Shown here in pieces: positions 7,647 through 16,878 of a stretch of DNA of 64,000 bases. Each line of letters opens with the position of its first letter. Position 1 is the first letter of the stretch. A program made the translations under genes and the position numbers. A model generated the notes under the pieces. It had not been told where the DNA came from and searched no databases. It was given only the letters and a program-made list of their open reading frames with translations. The stretch comes from Akkermansiaceae bacterium (lineage in GTDB: Bacteria; Verrucomicrobiota; Verrucomicrobiia; Verrucomicrobiales; Akkermansiaceae), in contig JARWZU010000005.1 in NCBI GenBank assembly GCA_029866215.1, positions 1 through 64,000 of the forward strand, in the 5' to 3' direction.

Positions 7647-9203
7647 TTATCTTGTTTTCTTCGGAGCCGCTGCGGGTGCAGGTTTTGCAGCTGGAGTCGG
7701 TGCCTTGGCGGACTTGATGTTCTGGAGCTCGCTTTTTGCAGCCTCCTTCTGAGCCTCATCAAGTTTGCCCGAGATTTCAATGAGCAGCGTGTTCGCCTCT
7801 TTTTCGCCGCGCTCTTGCGCCAAAGCTGCAAGTGCCCATGCCTTCACTGGGTCTGCCTTTGTGCCAAGCCCCTCATTGACGAGCCGAGCAAGCGCGAGAG
7901 TCGAGGGGCCGTGGCCTTGGTTTGCGGCAAGCGTGTAGAGTTGGCCGGCAGTCTCAATGTTTTGCGTGAGGCCAGCAGCGCCGCGTTCGTAGAGGGCCGC
8001 TAGATTGCTTTGCGCTTGGGTATTTCCTCCCTGTGCTGCGCGCGTTAACCAGGCAACTCCAGCTGCAGGATCCGCCGCCCCGAGCTTGCCTGAGAGGTAC
8101 AAGAGCCCAAGCTCGTTTTGCGCCTCGGGAAGACTCCCACTGGCAGAGGCTAGAATGTACTTATAGCCCGCAAGTAGATCTGGCTTTTCAGCTGAGAATG
8201 CCTGCACTGCGAGTTTGAAATTCGCAAGCGGGTTGCCGCTTTCGGCGACCTTCTGCAGCAGGGCATAGCCGCGCGCCTCGTCTTTCTCCACCCCTTTGCC
8301 TTGAATGTAAAATTCCGCAGCGCGAAGGGTGCAATCGACCTGACCGGCATCCTTACCGCGCTCGTATTCCTTAAGTGCTGCCTTGAGATCTTTCTTCACG
8401 CTCTCCTCATAATCGCCCAGTGCGAGATATGCCGCGTAGTTCTTCCCCTCGACCGCCTTCTTGAGCCACTCGCGGCCCTTGGCTTCATCTCTTAGCTTCT
8501 CATCTCCACCGAGCAACCGAGAACCAAGAGCAGCCATCGCTCCAAAATCACCTAGCCCTGCGGCCTTCCCGTAAATCGCAAATGCCTTGGCATTGTCCTT
8601 GAGCTCCGGGAAACCAAATTGGCCTTCGTAAAACCGCGCGATCAGCAAGAGCGAGGTGATATCGCCGGCATCTGCGGCTTGATTCCACCAAAAAATCGCC
8701 TTGTCAGGATCAGCCGTTGGCGACAACCGGCCCCGCAAGAAAGCCTCACCCAGAATCCGCCCTGCCACGGTTGGGTCATCTTTGGCAGATTTTTCGAGGG
8801 CCGCACGAGCCTCGTTGCGCTCCTCTTCCTTATCGGATGCGAGCAAAATAAATGAGAGCCGATACGTCGCATCGCTCTGTTTTCCAGCCGAAGCCTTGCG
8901 GTAATACTCGAGAGCCTTTTCGCGGGATGCCTCAAAACCCTTACCCGTCTCGTATGCAAACCCCATCAGATAGAGCGCATCCGCATTTCCCTGCTCGACT
9001 AACGGTTGTGCTAGTCCGATGGCCTTCGCGTAACGCCCGGCCTGAAACGCCTCGATGGCTTCCTTGGCTGGCCCTGAGACATTGGCCGATGCTGTCGCCG
9101 AAGTGGCGGCATCTTGAGCAAGGGAAATCGCGGCCCGAGACTGCGTACTGAATGCTGAAAGCGCTAAAAATAACAACAGCGGAGTGATTCGGCGTGGTGA
9201 CAT
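7647..9203 (-). CDS. secreted Sel1-like repeat protein
   Basis: A 518-residue protein with an N-terminal signal peptide (RRITPLLLFLALSAF, cleavage probably after SRA) and a long array of about 36-residue Sel1/TPR-like helical repeats, recognisable by recurring A-x-x-LG/A-x-x-YExG patterns such as ALYLMGFAYETGKG and AQNELGLLYLSGKLG. It ends in an Ala/Pro/Lys-rich tail. Sel1 proteins act as scaffolds; the partner is unknown. The ATG at 9203 was chosen because it opens directly into the signal peptide; the frame continues upstream as far as 9440 but would overlap folB. A hairpin terminator follows at 7599-7631. Confidence 0.9.
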   Translation of the reverse strand: MSPRRITPLLLFLALSAFSTQSRAAISLAQDAATSATASANVSGPAKEAIEAFQAGRYAKAIGLAQPLVEQGNADALYLMGFAYETGKGFEASREKALEYYRKASAGKQSDATYRLSFILLASDKEEERNEARAALEKSAKDDPTVAGRILGEAFLRGRLSPTADPDKAIFWWNQAADAGDITSLLLIARFYEGQFGFPELKDNAKAFAIYGKAAGLGDFGAMAALGSRLLGGDEKLRDEAKGREWLKKAVEGKNYAAYLALGDYEESVKKDLKAALKEYERGKDAGQVDCTLRAAEFYIQGKGVEKDEARGYALLQKVAESGNPLANFKLAVQAFSAEKPDLLAGYKYILASASGSLPEAQNELGLLYLSGKLGAADPAAGVAWLTRAAQGGNTQAQSNLAALYERGAAGLTQNIETAGQLYTLAANQGHGPSTLALARLVNEGLGTKADPVKAWALAALAQERGEKEANTLLIEISGKLDEAQKEAAKSELQNIKSAKAPTPAAKPAPAAAPKKTR

Positions 9204-9434
9204 TGCGAAAAGGTAATGGCCCGACGCACTCGGATGCAAGAACGATTTCGGACGTAAGATCCCCACAATTCTGCAGGATTTACCTGCCGCGCCACATTCG
9301 AAACCATCCAGCACGACACTAGCGGAGTCCTCATTTACAAGTGGCAGTTCCACCACCTCTCGGGTTAAGCTCACTCCACTGGCCCACGAGCCCAGCAACA
9401 TTTCAACCCGCGAACCGCCAAATCTCCCACCATC

Positions 9435-9791
9435 ATGCAAGTGCCAGACACCATTGAAATCCGCCGCCTCGCCGTCACATCGTGGATCGGTGTCCCCTCC
9501 GACGAACGCTCATCGCCTCAAACGTTATTCATAACCCTCCGACTCCGACCGTCTCAAGGGTTTGCCGCACTGGCCGATCAAATCACAAACACCGTGGACT
9601 ACCATGCGGTTGCATTAGAAATCGAGTCGCTCGCCGCCGCCAAGCCGCGCCACCTCATTGAGACGCTTGCAGTTGAAATTGCCGATCACCTTTTAAAAAA
9701 CCACCCCCTTTCACACATCGCGGTCTCGATCGAAAAACACATTCTTCCTAACACCGAGTGCGTCGCCGTTCACCTCGAACGCGGACGCTAA
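9435..9791 (+). CDS. folB: dihydroneopterin aldolase
   Basis: Converts dihydroneopterin to 6-hydroxymethyl-dihydropterin in folate synthesis. The 118-residue protein has the FolB fold signature: IEIRRLAVTSWIGV at the start, TVDYHAVALEIE in the middle (substrate-binding tyrosine region), RHLIETLAVEIADHLL, and the catalytic lysine context VSIEKH near residue 101. The length is typical. No Shine-Dalgarno precedes the ATG. It diverges from the Sel1 gene across 231 bp and is followed by nth after 28 bp; no other folate genes are nearby. Confidence 0.93.
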   Translation: MQVPDTIEIRRLAVTSWIGVPSDERSSPQTLFITLRLRPSQGFAALADQITNTVDYHAVALEIESLAAAKPRHLIETLAVEIADHLLKNHPLSHIAVSIEKHILPNTECVAVHLERGR

Positions 9792-9819
9792 GCCCCCACG
9801 CGACCCGCAAACCACCGCC

Positions 9820-10446
9820 ATGCTCAAGCAAGAACGCGCCGACCACGTCCGACGACGCCTCGCAGAACTTTATCCTGAGACCCCGATTCCGCTCGATCAC
9901 CAAGACGCCTACACCTTGCTGCTCGCGGTTCTCCTCTCGGCACAATGCACCGATGTTCGCGTCAACCAAGTGACGCCAGCACTCTTCAAACTTGCAAACA
10001 ATCCTAACAAAATGATGCGGGTGCCCGTGGATCGCATCAAGGCCATCATCCGTCCATGTGGGCTATCCCCAAGGAAATCCGCCGCGATCTCAGAACTCTC
10101 TAAAATTCTAGTTGAACAACACGCAGGTCAAGTGCCCTCCGACTTTGCCGCACTGGAGGCCCTCCCTGGCGTCGGCCACAAAACCGCCTCGGTGGTGATG
10201 GCGCAAGCCTTCGGCGTCCCTGCGTTTCCGGTCGATACCCACATCCACCGCCTCGCAACCCGCTGGAAACTCACCTCCGGGAAAAACGTCACGCAGACCG
10301 AGCGAGACCTGAAAAAGCTCTTTCCTCGCGACACCTGGAACCGCCTCCACCTGCAAATCATCTTCTACGGCCGTGAGCATTGCCAAGCGCGCCGATGCGG
10401 TGGCAAAAGCTGCCTGCTTTGTCGCGAACTCTTCGGGAAAAACTAA
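9820..10446 (+). CDS. nth: endonuclease III with an altered cysteine cluster
   Basis: DNA glycosylase/AP lyase removing oxidised pyrimidines. The helix-hairpin-helix LPGVGHKTASVVM carries the catalytic lysine, and VDTHIHRLATRW the catalytic aspartate. The protein has 208 residues, close to E. coli Nth (211). The C-terminus is odd: the four cysteines are spaced C-x4-C-x4-C-x2-C (from EHC to LLC), where E. coli Nth has C-x6-C-x2-C-x5-C for its [4Fe-4S] cluster, and the chain ends seven residues later. Whether a cluster still forms is open. The next gene starts 4 bp after the stop. Confidence 0.93.
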   Translation: MLKQERADHVRRRLAELYPETPIPLDHQDAYTLLLAVLLSAQCTDVRVNQVTPALFKLANNPNKMMRVPVDRIKAIIRPCGLSPRKSAAISELSKILVEQHAGQVPSDFAALEALPGVGHKTASVVMAQAFGVPAFPVDTHIHRLATRWKLTSGKNVTQTERDLKKLFPRDTWNRLHLQIIFYGREHCQARRCGGKSCLLCRELFGKN

Positions 10447-10450
10447 CCGA

Positions 10451-13171
10451 ATGGACCCAGATGCATGGACACGAGGCCAGCGCTGGGTCAGCGATGGCGA
10501 GCCCGAACTCGGCTTAGGGAAAATCCTCACCCGCGGCAACGGCCGGATTCAAATCGAGTTCCCCGCCGCAGGCGAATCCCGCACTTATGCCACCGAGTCC
10601 GCCCCACTGCGGCGAGTGAAATTCATGCCAGGCGACCGGATTCAAGACCACACCGGCAAGGAAATGATCATCACGAGTGTGCGAGAAGATCGCAATCTAC
10701 GGATCTACCAGACCGATGATGGCGAAATCCCCGAGGAAAATCTCGCGGACACCATGAGTTTCAGCAAACCAGAGGAGCGTTTGTTTGGCGGTAGGCTGGA
10801 CGATCACGCCGACTTCGACTTGCGTGGCGAAGCGCTGCGACGAAGGGCAGAAATACGCGCTTCTCCCATCCAAGGCCTTGCGGGGGCACGGATGGACCTG
10901 ATTCCCCATCAACTTTTCATCGCGGACGAGGTCACCCGCCGCCCTCAGCCGCGGGTTCTGTTAGCCGACGAGGTCGGGTTGGGGAAGACCATCGAAGCCT
11001 GCCTCATTCTCCACCGCCTCATTCTAACGGGTAGAGCCGACCGAGTCCTCATTTTGGTGCCCGAACCACTAATTCACCAATGGTTTGTCGAATTACTTCG
11101 CCGCTTCCAACTTTCCTTTAGCCTGTTTGATGAGGAACGATGCGAGGCAATCGAACAGGGCGAACCGGGCTGCAATCCTTACCTCGACAGCCAATGGGTC
11201 TTGGCAAGCGTCGATCATCTTGCCGCGAATCCCCTACGCGCCGCACAAGCCCGCGAGGCGGGTTGGGATATTCTCGTAGTCGACGAAGCGCATCATCTTG
11301 AGTGGTCGCCCGAGGCATCGAGCCCCGCCTACCGGTTGGTCGAATCCTTAGCGGAAACCATCCACGGTCTTTTACTTCTCACCGCCACTCCAGAACAGCT
11401 CGGGCCAGAAGGGCATTTCGCTCGACTGAAACTGCTAGATCCCGACCGATACCGTGAGCTTGAAGTGTTCCGACTGGAGACTCTGCAATACGAACGAGTG
11501 GCCGATGCGGTCGATCTACTCTCCACAGGAGCCACGCCAGATCAGTCAGTTCGTACGATCGTTCGCGGACGGCCACGGCTCGAGCAACGCTTTGCGGATC
11601 TAATCGACGGACGACCTTTGGCACGCGAGAGACTGATCGCTGACCTTCTCGACAGCTTTGGACTTGGCCGAGTCATGTTTCGCAACACTCGTGCCATGCT
11701 CGGTGGCTTTCCAACGCGCGAACCTCGAATCGTACCCACCACCGACAAACTCAGCTGGCTCGTTGATTTGCTAGAAAAATACGAAGGGGAAAAGATCCTC
11801 GTGATCACCAAGACCCGCACGGCCGCCGAGGAGATCCTCGAGCATTTGCTGACCGCCACCGGAGTCGCTGGAGCCGTGTTCCATGAAGATCTCACCTTGC
11901 TCCAGCGCGACCGAAATGCAGCGTTCTTTGCAGAACCTGAAGGTGCACGGATTCTCGTCTGCTCAGAGATCGGCAGCGAGGGAAGAAACTTTCAATTTGC
12001 AAGGCACCTCGTGCTTTACGACCTCCCCAACGATATCGATCTGCTAGAACAACGCATCGGCAGACTCGACCGAATCGGCCAGCGAGGCACCATTCACATC
12101 CACGTACCTTATTTGCCCTCAAGCACCGAAGAAGTCAGGGTCCGCTGGCTCAATGAGGGACTCGATGCGTTCCGCACCAGCCTGCGTGGTGCAGCCGAGA
12201 TTCAACGAGAACTGGCAATTGAACTCGAGGAAGCGCTCAATGACCACTCGCTATTAGATTCACTCGTCGAACATTCCCGTACCATCAAAAAACAAGTTTC
12301 GGAACGCCTCGCCCGTGGTCAAGACCGCCTGCTCGCTCTAAGCTCGCACCGAGTTGATCAGTCAGGGTACTTGGTGAAAAACATCCACCAGTGGGATCAA
12401 GACCATGACTTCGAAGAGTTCATCCTTCGGCTTTTCGAGTTTTCTGGTCTGCACATCGAAGACCTCGGTGGCCGACGGTATTTCTTGCGGCCAAGCGGCT
12501 TGAAATCCGACACATTTTCCGCACTCCCTCAGGATGGAATGACCGTGACACTCAACCGCCAGCGCGCCTTGGAACATGAACTGGAAACATTTCTGACACT
12601 CGACCACCCCATGGTCCGAGGCGCACTTGACCTCATGCTAGCCTCACCCAATGGCAACGCAACCTTCGGCGTCTGGGACTCACCGGGCGAAAAAACAATC
12701 TTATTAGAATCTTGGCTCGTGATTGAGTGTATCGCACCCGCAGCCCTCCATGTGGATCGCTTCCTGCCGCAGACCCCACTACGGATCATCGTTGATCACA
12801 TGGGCAATGACCACACCGGCGAGGATTTCTACGCCCACCCGCCACTTCGCAAAGGTGACCCCGGGTCCCTGCTAAGGAATGAGAAATTGAAACGCACGAT
12901 CCTACCATCGATGTTAGAAAAGACACGCGCGATCGGTTATCAAAAAAGCCAAGAGGTCATCCAAGATGCGCTACAACGAATGCACCGTGAAACGTCACTC
13001 GAGATTACTAGATTACGCGACCTTGCCGAGGTGAACGATCACATCAAGCCAGCAGAGATATCGATGCTAGAGGCGAGGCAGTCCGAGCTCGCATCCGTCA
13101 TCTCGAATTCTAGGCTGCGCCTTGACGCCGTACGTATCATTTGGAAGGCGCCTATTTTGAACATTCACTGA
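10451..13171 (+). CDS. rapA: RapA/HepA-like Swi2/Snf2 ATPase
   Basis: A 906-residue DEAD-like translocase. In RapA of E. coli this type of enzyme binds RNA polymerase and helps it recycle. Here an N-terminal region resembling the RapA Tudor-like part (about 1-130; WTRGQRWVSDGEPELGLG, then GRIQIEFPAAGESRTYA) precedes the ATPase core: Walker A DEVGLGKT near residue 175, DEAH near 279, LLTATP, and the second RecA domain with ILVCSEIGSEGRNFQFA and LLEQRIGRLDRIGQ. The C-terminal third matches RapA in arrangement. The ATG at 10451, 4 bp after nth, gives the family start. Other Snf2-type ATPases are possible, but the N-terminus and length favour RapA. Confidence 0.88.
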   Translation: MDPDAWTRGQRWVSDGEPELGLGKILTRGNGRIQIEFPAAGESRTYATESAPLRRVKFMPGDRIQDHTGKEMIITSVREDRNLRIYQTDDGEIPEENLADTMSFSKPEERLFGGRLDDHADFDLRGEALRRRAEIRASPIQGLAGARMDLIPHQLFIADEVTRRPQPRVLLADEVGLGKTIEACLILHRLILTGRADRVLILVPEPLIHQWFVELLRRFQLSFSLFDEERCEAIEQGEPGCNPYLDSQWVLASVDHLAANPLRAAQAREAGWDILVVDEAHHLEWSPEASSPAYRLVESLAETIHGLLLLTATPEQLGPEGHFARLKLLDPDRYRELEVFRLETLQYERVADAVDLLSTGATPDQSVRTIVRGRPRLEQRFADLIDGRPLARERLIADLLDSFGLGRVMFRNTRAMLGGFPTREPRIVPTTDKLSWLVDLLEKYEGEKILVITKTRTAAEEILEHLLTATGVAGAVFHEDLTLLQRDRNAAFFAEPEGARILVCSEIGSEGRNFQFARHLVLYDLPNDIDLLEQRIGRLDRIGQRGTIHIHVPYLPSSTEEVRVRWLNEGLDAFRTSLRGAAEIQRELAIELEEALNDHSLLDSLVEHSRTIKKQVSERLARGQDRLLALSSHRVDQSGYLVKNIHQWDQDHDFEEFILRLFEFSGLHIEDLGGRRYFLRPSGLKSDTFSALPQDGMTVTLNRQRALEHELETFLTLDHPMVRGALDLMLASPNGNATFGVWDSPGEKTILLESWLVIECIAPAALHVDRFLPQTPLRIIVDHMGNDHTGEDFYAHPPLRKGDPGSLLRNEKLKRTILPSMLEKTRAIGYQKSQEVIQDALQRMHRETSLEITRLRDLAEVNDHIKPAEISMLEARQSELASVISNSRLRLDAVRIIWKAPILNIH

Positions 13172-13175
13172 ATAT

Positions 13176-15599
13176 TCACTCAGGGACCGCGAGGCATACT
13201 TCGGCACAAACCGGCAGGTGGTCAGATGCCATAACCGCCGTGAGGGTGTCAGGCCGATCGACCGCTTCAACTCTGAAGTGACGGCTTACAAAAATATGGT
13301 CAATTCTCATCATCGGCCTAACAGATGAAAACGTTGCGCGAGGCTTTTGCCCAACCGCCACCTGCTGTACATCGACCAGTCGCTGACTCAATCGCTTGAA
13401 TACTTTGGAGCGAGGCCCTGAGTTGAAGTCACCACAAAGAATGACTGGCTCGTCTTCAGGAATCCCCCCTAACCATTTGCTTCCTAACAGATGTTCAACT
13501 TGCAAGCGTTTCTCTCGCCGCCCAAGCCCGAAGTGAGTGTTGATAAAATTCAGTGGCAAGCAGCCATCCATTTCGACCCGCACCCAGATCGCCCCACGCG
13601 CCTCTCGGAGAATCATGGGCTTCGCCCCAGTCAGGTGATCAGCCTTCACCACCTTCAACGGGTACTTTGAGAAAATCGCAATCCCATAGCGCTCGTGCTC
13701 CTCTTCGAAAACCGCGTGAAAGACATGATCCATGCGAAGGTGATCGGCAATCACTTGAGACTGGTCAAGCATACCACTTCGCACACGGTGAACGTCGAGT
13801 TCCTGTACCGCGATAATGTCAGGATCAAATTGATTCATCACCCTTGCAATCCTCTCTGGACGGATTTTCCCATCAATTCCACGACAACTGTGAATGTTGT
13901 AGGTCATCACCCGAAATGTTAGATTCTCATTACGGACTGGGTGCTCAGGCACGCGCTCATCTGGCTTACCGTCCCGGCCGAGAAAGTGCCGCGCGACATC
14001 GCGCAAGTCAACACCTCTCACCCTCAGCCGCGTCACTGGAAGGTGCGCCATGTGCCAACGATAAATCCGGTCTGGAATCAGCAAAAACCCTTCTGTCTCG
14101 CGCCGTCCGGGACCACCATGTCCACCACTTTCCATCGCAAAACTGACAGGGGCCGATCGTGGGTTCCAACCGCTTATCACAAAGTCTCCTGCATCAGGGT
14201 GCCGACACAGCGCACCAAGATCCTCCGACGCTTCGTCCGGAAACGGATGATCATTTCCAATCACCTCTTTGGAATCAGAACGCAAGTCCCAAACGCCCTG
14301 AGCGTTGTAGGCTTGCACCTTGCCATCACGTTTGGTGGTTAGCACTAGGGGAATTTTAGCAATTTTTACGAGAGCTTTGGCATAGCTATCCATCTCTTTT
14401 CCCGTTAACTCATCAGGCAAATACAAGTGGCCCACGGGCCCCATGGCCGTGAGGACAATCTGACTCGTTGGGTCGGGTGCCGCCATATGGTCTCGGCATT
14501 TCGCCTTCATCCCAAGATATTGTCGGCAGGAATCAATCGACCTCGTGACAAGCTCAGAAATGCGACTCTCCCACAATTCCCGATGTTCAAGCGGACCACG
14601 CCCAAAAACTTCCTTTACCGCATCAGCGACCGTCCGCCCATGGAGAACTCCAAATGCCGTGGTGCTCTCCTGCCCATGATCTGAATAGACGATCCATTCG
14701 TAATCTCGACGATTCGACCGCTCGGCCACGCGGCAGATGTCGCGCACTGCCCGATCAATACCCTTCAACGTCCAATGGGCAAAGATCGAGCTTGGTCCCC
14801 GCCGGTGCGCTTGTTCATCGTAGCCCAAGAAATTGGCATGGATGACCTGTACACCCGTCTCCACATCAAACATTACGCGAAAACGAACGAGCTCTCGCAG
14901 CACGATACTAAAAAAGACCCGTGCGGGAATGAATGCCAATTCGTGATAGAGTTTGCCCTGCTCATAAATTCCTTTCATCGCATCAAAAATAGCGAGTAAG
15001 CATTCTAGTAGGAACAGAGCAACTACTCTACCGATCCGTGGCGCATAAATAAACACAAGCAGTACCCATTTCAATGGGTGCTGACGTCGAAGCACTTCAC
15101 GAAGCGCAGTATCCTGCGAACAATACCGTGACTCATCTGCACCCGCGCGATAGATGTCCAAATACGCATGTCCACCTCGTAGCAATGGTTCCACGCATTT
15201 CTTTTCAAGCTCTGACTGAATGCTAGCCGCCGCAGTCGATTCATACATCCTGAAAACTTTTCCTGACTTACGATTGAGAAATTCAAAAGCTGGTACCGCC
15301 GTCCGCACGCCAAAAAAAATCTCCCCCTGAACCGCTGGAGTGGTCGATGGCACTCCTGAATAAAAGCTCTCCAAGGTGAAATGCTTGCGTCGAATTAGAC
15401 GAGCGAGAAATGGCAACCTTCCCTCATCAATCGCCCGATTGAATTCCTCTCTCGAAAGGCCGTCTATCTGGATCATGATCAATCCCGGCTCATCGCCTAC
15501 CATTGCGGGTTGCCTGATCCCAAGAATCCGCGCAGTCCAACCGGTCCGGCTAGTTTCTCGCCGAATCCATCTTACTAGAGTTCCGATGCTGCTAATCAA
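13176..15599 (-). CDS. fusion of an alkaline-phosphatase-superfamily domain and an EEP phosphodiesterase
   Basis: An 807-residue two-enzyme protein. The first part (about 35-530) has metal-site motifs of the type I phosphodiesterase/alkaline phosphatase superfamily: IMIQIDGLS, a likely nucleophile in PSTTPAVQ, LGYDEQAHRRGP and YSDHGQE. Hydrophobic segments at about 175-205 and 225-240 lie inside it and suggest membrane insertion. The last part (about 560-805) is an endonuclease/exonuclease/phosphatase (EEP) domain with an intact catalytic set: MTYNIHS, AVQELD, FINTHFG, CGDFNS, RIDHIF and SDHLPV. Start is TTG at 15599, overlapping the upstream stop by 8 bp; ATG at 15503 is an alternative. Phospholipid, sphingolipid or phosphoglycan cleavage is plausible; substrates are unknown. 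Confidence 0.9.
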   Translation of the reverse strand: MISSIGTLVRWIRRETSRTGWTARILGIRQPAMVGDEPGLIMIQIDGLSREEFNRAIDEGRLPFLARLIRRKHFTLESFYSGVPSTTPAVQGEIFFGVRTAVPAFEFLNRKSGKVFRMYESTAAASIQSELEKKCVEPLLRGGHAYLDIYRAGADESRYCSQDTALREVLRRQHPLKWVLLVFIYAPRIGRVVALFLLECLLAIFDAMKGIYEQGKLYHELAFIPARVFFSIVLRELVRFRVMFDVETGVQVIHANFLGYDEQAHRRGPSSIFAHWTLKGIDRAVRDICRVAERSNRRDYEWIVYSDHGQESTTAFGVLHGRTVADAVKEVFGRGPLEHRELWESRISELVTRSIDSCRQYLGMKAKCRDHMAAPDPTSQIVLTAMGPVGHLYLPDELTGKEMDSYAKALVKIAKIPLVLTTKRDGKVQAYNAQGVWDLRSDSKEVIGNDHPFPDEASEDLGALCRHPDAGDFVISGWNPRSAPVSFAMESGGHGGPGRRETEGFLLIPDRIYRWHMAHLPVTRLRVRGVDLRDVARHFLGRDGKPDERVPEHPVRNENLTFRVMTYNIHSCRGIDGKIRPERIARVMNQFDPDIIAVQELDVHRVRSGMLDQSQVIADHLRMDHVFHAVFEEEHERYGIAIFSKYPLKVVKADHLTGAKPMILREARGAIWVRVEMDGCLPLNFINTHFGLGRREKRLQVEHLLGSKWLGGIPEDEPVILCGDFNSGPRSKVFKRLSQRLVDVQQVAVGQKPRATFSSVRPMMRIDHIFVSRHFRVEAVDRPDTLTAVMASDHLPVCAEVCLAVPE

Positions 15600-16878
15600 G
15601 GTGGGCTTTGGTTGCTTGGGTTTCGACCACCGCGGCCGCTCCCGCCGAGAGCTTTTCGACGAATAGATCCCACTCGATCTCGATTCCCGATAGCAGGCGA
15701 TCCCATGCTGTTAGATTTAACTTCCTCTTTCGCCCATCATGAGCGATGAGTTTTTCATAGCACTCAATGACGCACTGCACACAGGTCTCGGCGCCATATT
15801 CTACAGCTGTTTCCTTAGATTTTTGTTTGAAGTACTTTAACAATTCAGAATTTCGAATCAGAGCACCAATCACCAAGGCGAATTCATCGGCGGTAGCTTT
15901 GCCATTGAGAAGTAAGCCGTTTTCATCATGCCTGACAATCTCCCGCACCCCAGGGCCGTCGAGTGCCACTACGGGAATACCAGCCGCCATTGCCTCTGCC
16001 AACACGAGCCCTTGCGTCTCTGTTTGTGATGCAAACACAAAGCAATCCATTGCCGCATAGGCATCCGCCAAATCTTGGCCGGTGAGCTTTCCCACCGCAT
16101 GGATCTGACCGTCCGGTGCCTTCTGCCTGAGGATGTCCATCATGTCTCTGTGATGTTCACCATCACCCACTACTAGGAAAACCGTGGATGGATCATCGTG
16201 CAAGGCCGTGGCGACCGCGTCCGCGAGAAACAAGACGTTCTTCTCCTTCGCAAGGCGGCCGACATGGCCAATTACCATCGCCTGTTGGGGAATGTTGATC
16301 GCCTGCCGAAATCGCAGTGAATCGCCATTTGCGAAAAAATCAATATCCACCCCAGTCGGTATCACCTCAATGGGGGCCACAACCCCACGCTCCCTCAGCA
16401 ACCTCGCAATGCTGCCACTCGGCGCAATGACTTGGTCACAGAGGTTGCAGTATTCGGTGCCTAACTGGATCACGACACGCTTCAGCGCAGTTGAGTCAAG
16501 CGGCACATAGTGCGTGTAACGCTCGTAGAGCGTGTGATTGGTGAAAATGATAGGCACTTGCATTTTCCATGCCTCCCGCAACGCCGCATCTCCTAGTAGG
16601 AATGGATGGTGACTGTGAATCACGTCCGGCTTAAAATCTTCGATGAACTCACGGATCAGGTTGGGCACAGGGATCCGCATGGAAAAGTCGCTACCATTGA
16701 AATTTTGGACTGCTGGCACTCGCAACACATCGGGTGCCGATTTCTGTTCCAAGAAGTTCGGCGCGATGACCTTCACTTCGTGACCAGCCATGCGGCAAGC
16801 ATCCTCTAATGTCTTAACGGATCTCGCCACCCCCCCGACGTGCGGGAGGTAGGTATTCGTGAACATGGCGATTTTCAT
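15592..16878 (-). CDS. GT4-family glycosyltransferase
   Basis: Retaining GT-B glycosyltransferase of 428 residues. Visible features are the N-terminal glycine loop in LPHVGGVARSVKTL, the HSHHPFLLG acceptor-side block, the nucleotide-sugar region GRLAKEKN, and the E-x7-E motif in TETQGLVLAEAMAAG. The closest general resemblance is to lipid glucosyl- and mannosyltransferases (diacylglycerol glucosyltransferase, PimB types), but sugar and acceptor cannot be read from sequence. Its ATG overlaps the upstream stop by 4 bp (ATGA), and its stop overlaps the next start by 8 bp, so the three genes are translationally coupled. Confidence 0.93.
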   Translation of the reverse strand: MKIAMFTNTYLPHVGGVARSVKTLEDACRMAGHEVKVIAPNFLEQKSAPDVLRVPAVQNFNGSDFSMRIPVPNLIREFIEDFKPDVIHSHHPFLLGDAALREAWKMQVPIIFTNHTLYERYTHYVPLDSTALKRVVIQLGTEYCNLCDQVIAPSGSIARLLRERGVVAPIEVIPTGVDIDFFANGDSLRFRQAINIPQQAMVIGHVGRLAKEKNVLFLADAVATALHDDPSTVFLVVGDGEHHRDMMDILRQKAPDGQIHAVGKLTGQDLADAYAAMDCFVFASQTETQGLVLAEAMAAGIPVVALDGPGVREIVRHDENGLLLNGKATADEFALVIGALIRNSELLKYFKQKSKETAVEYGAETCVQCVIECYEKLIAHDGRKRKLNLTAWDRLLSGIEIEWDLFVEKLSAGAAAVVETQATKAHLD

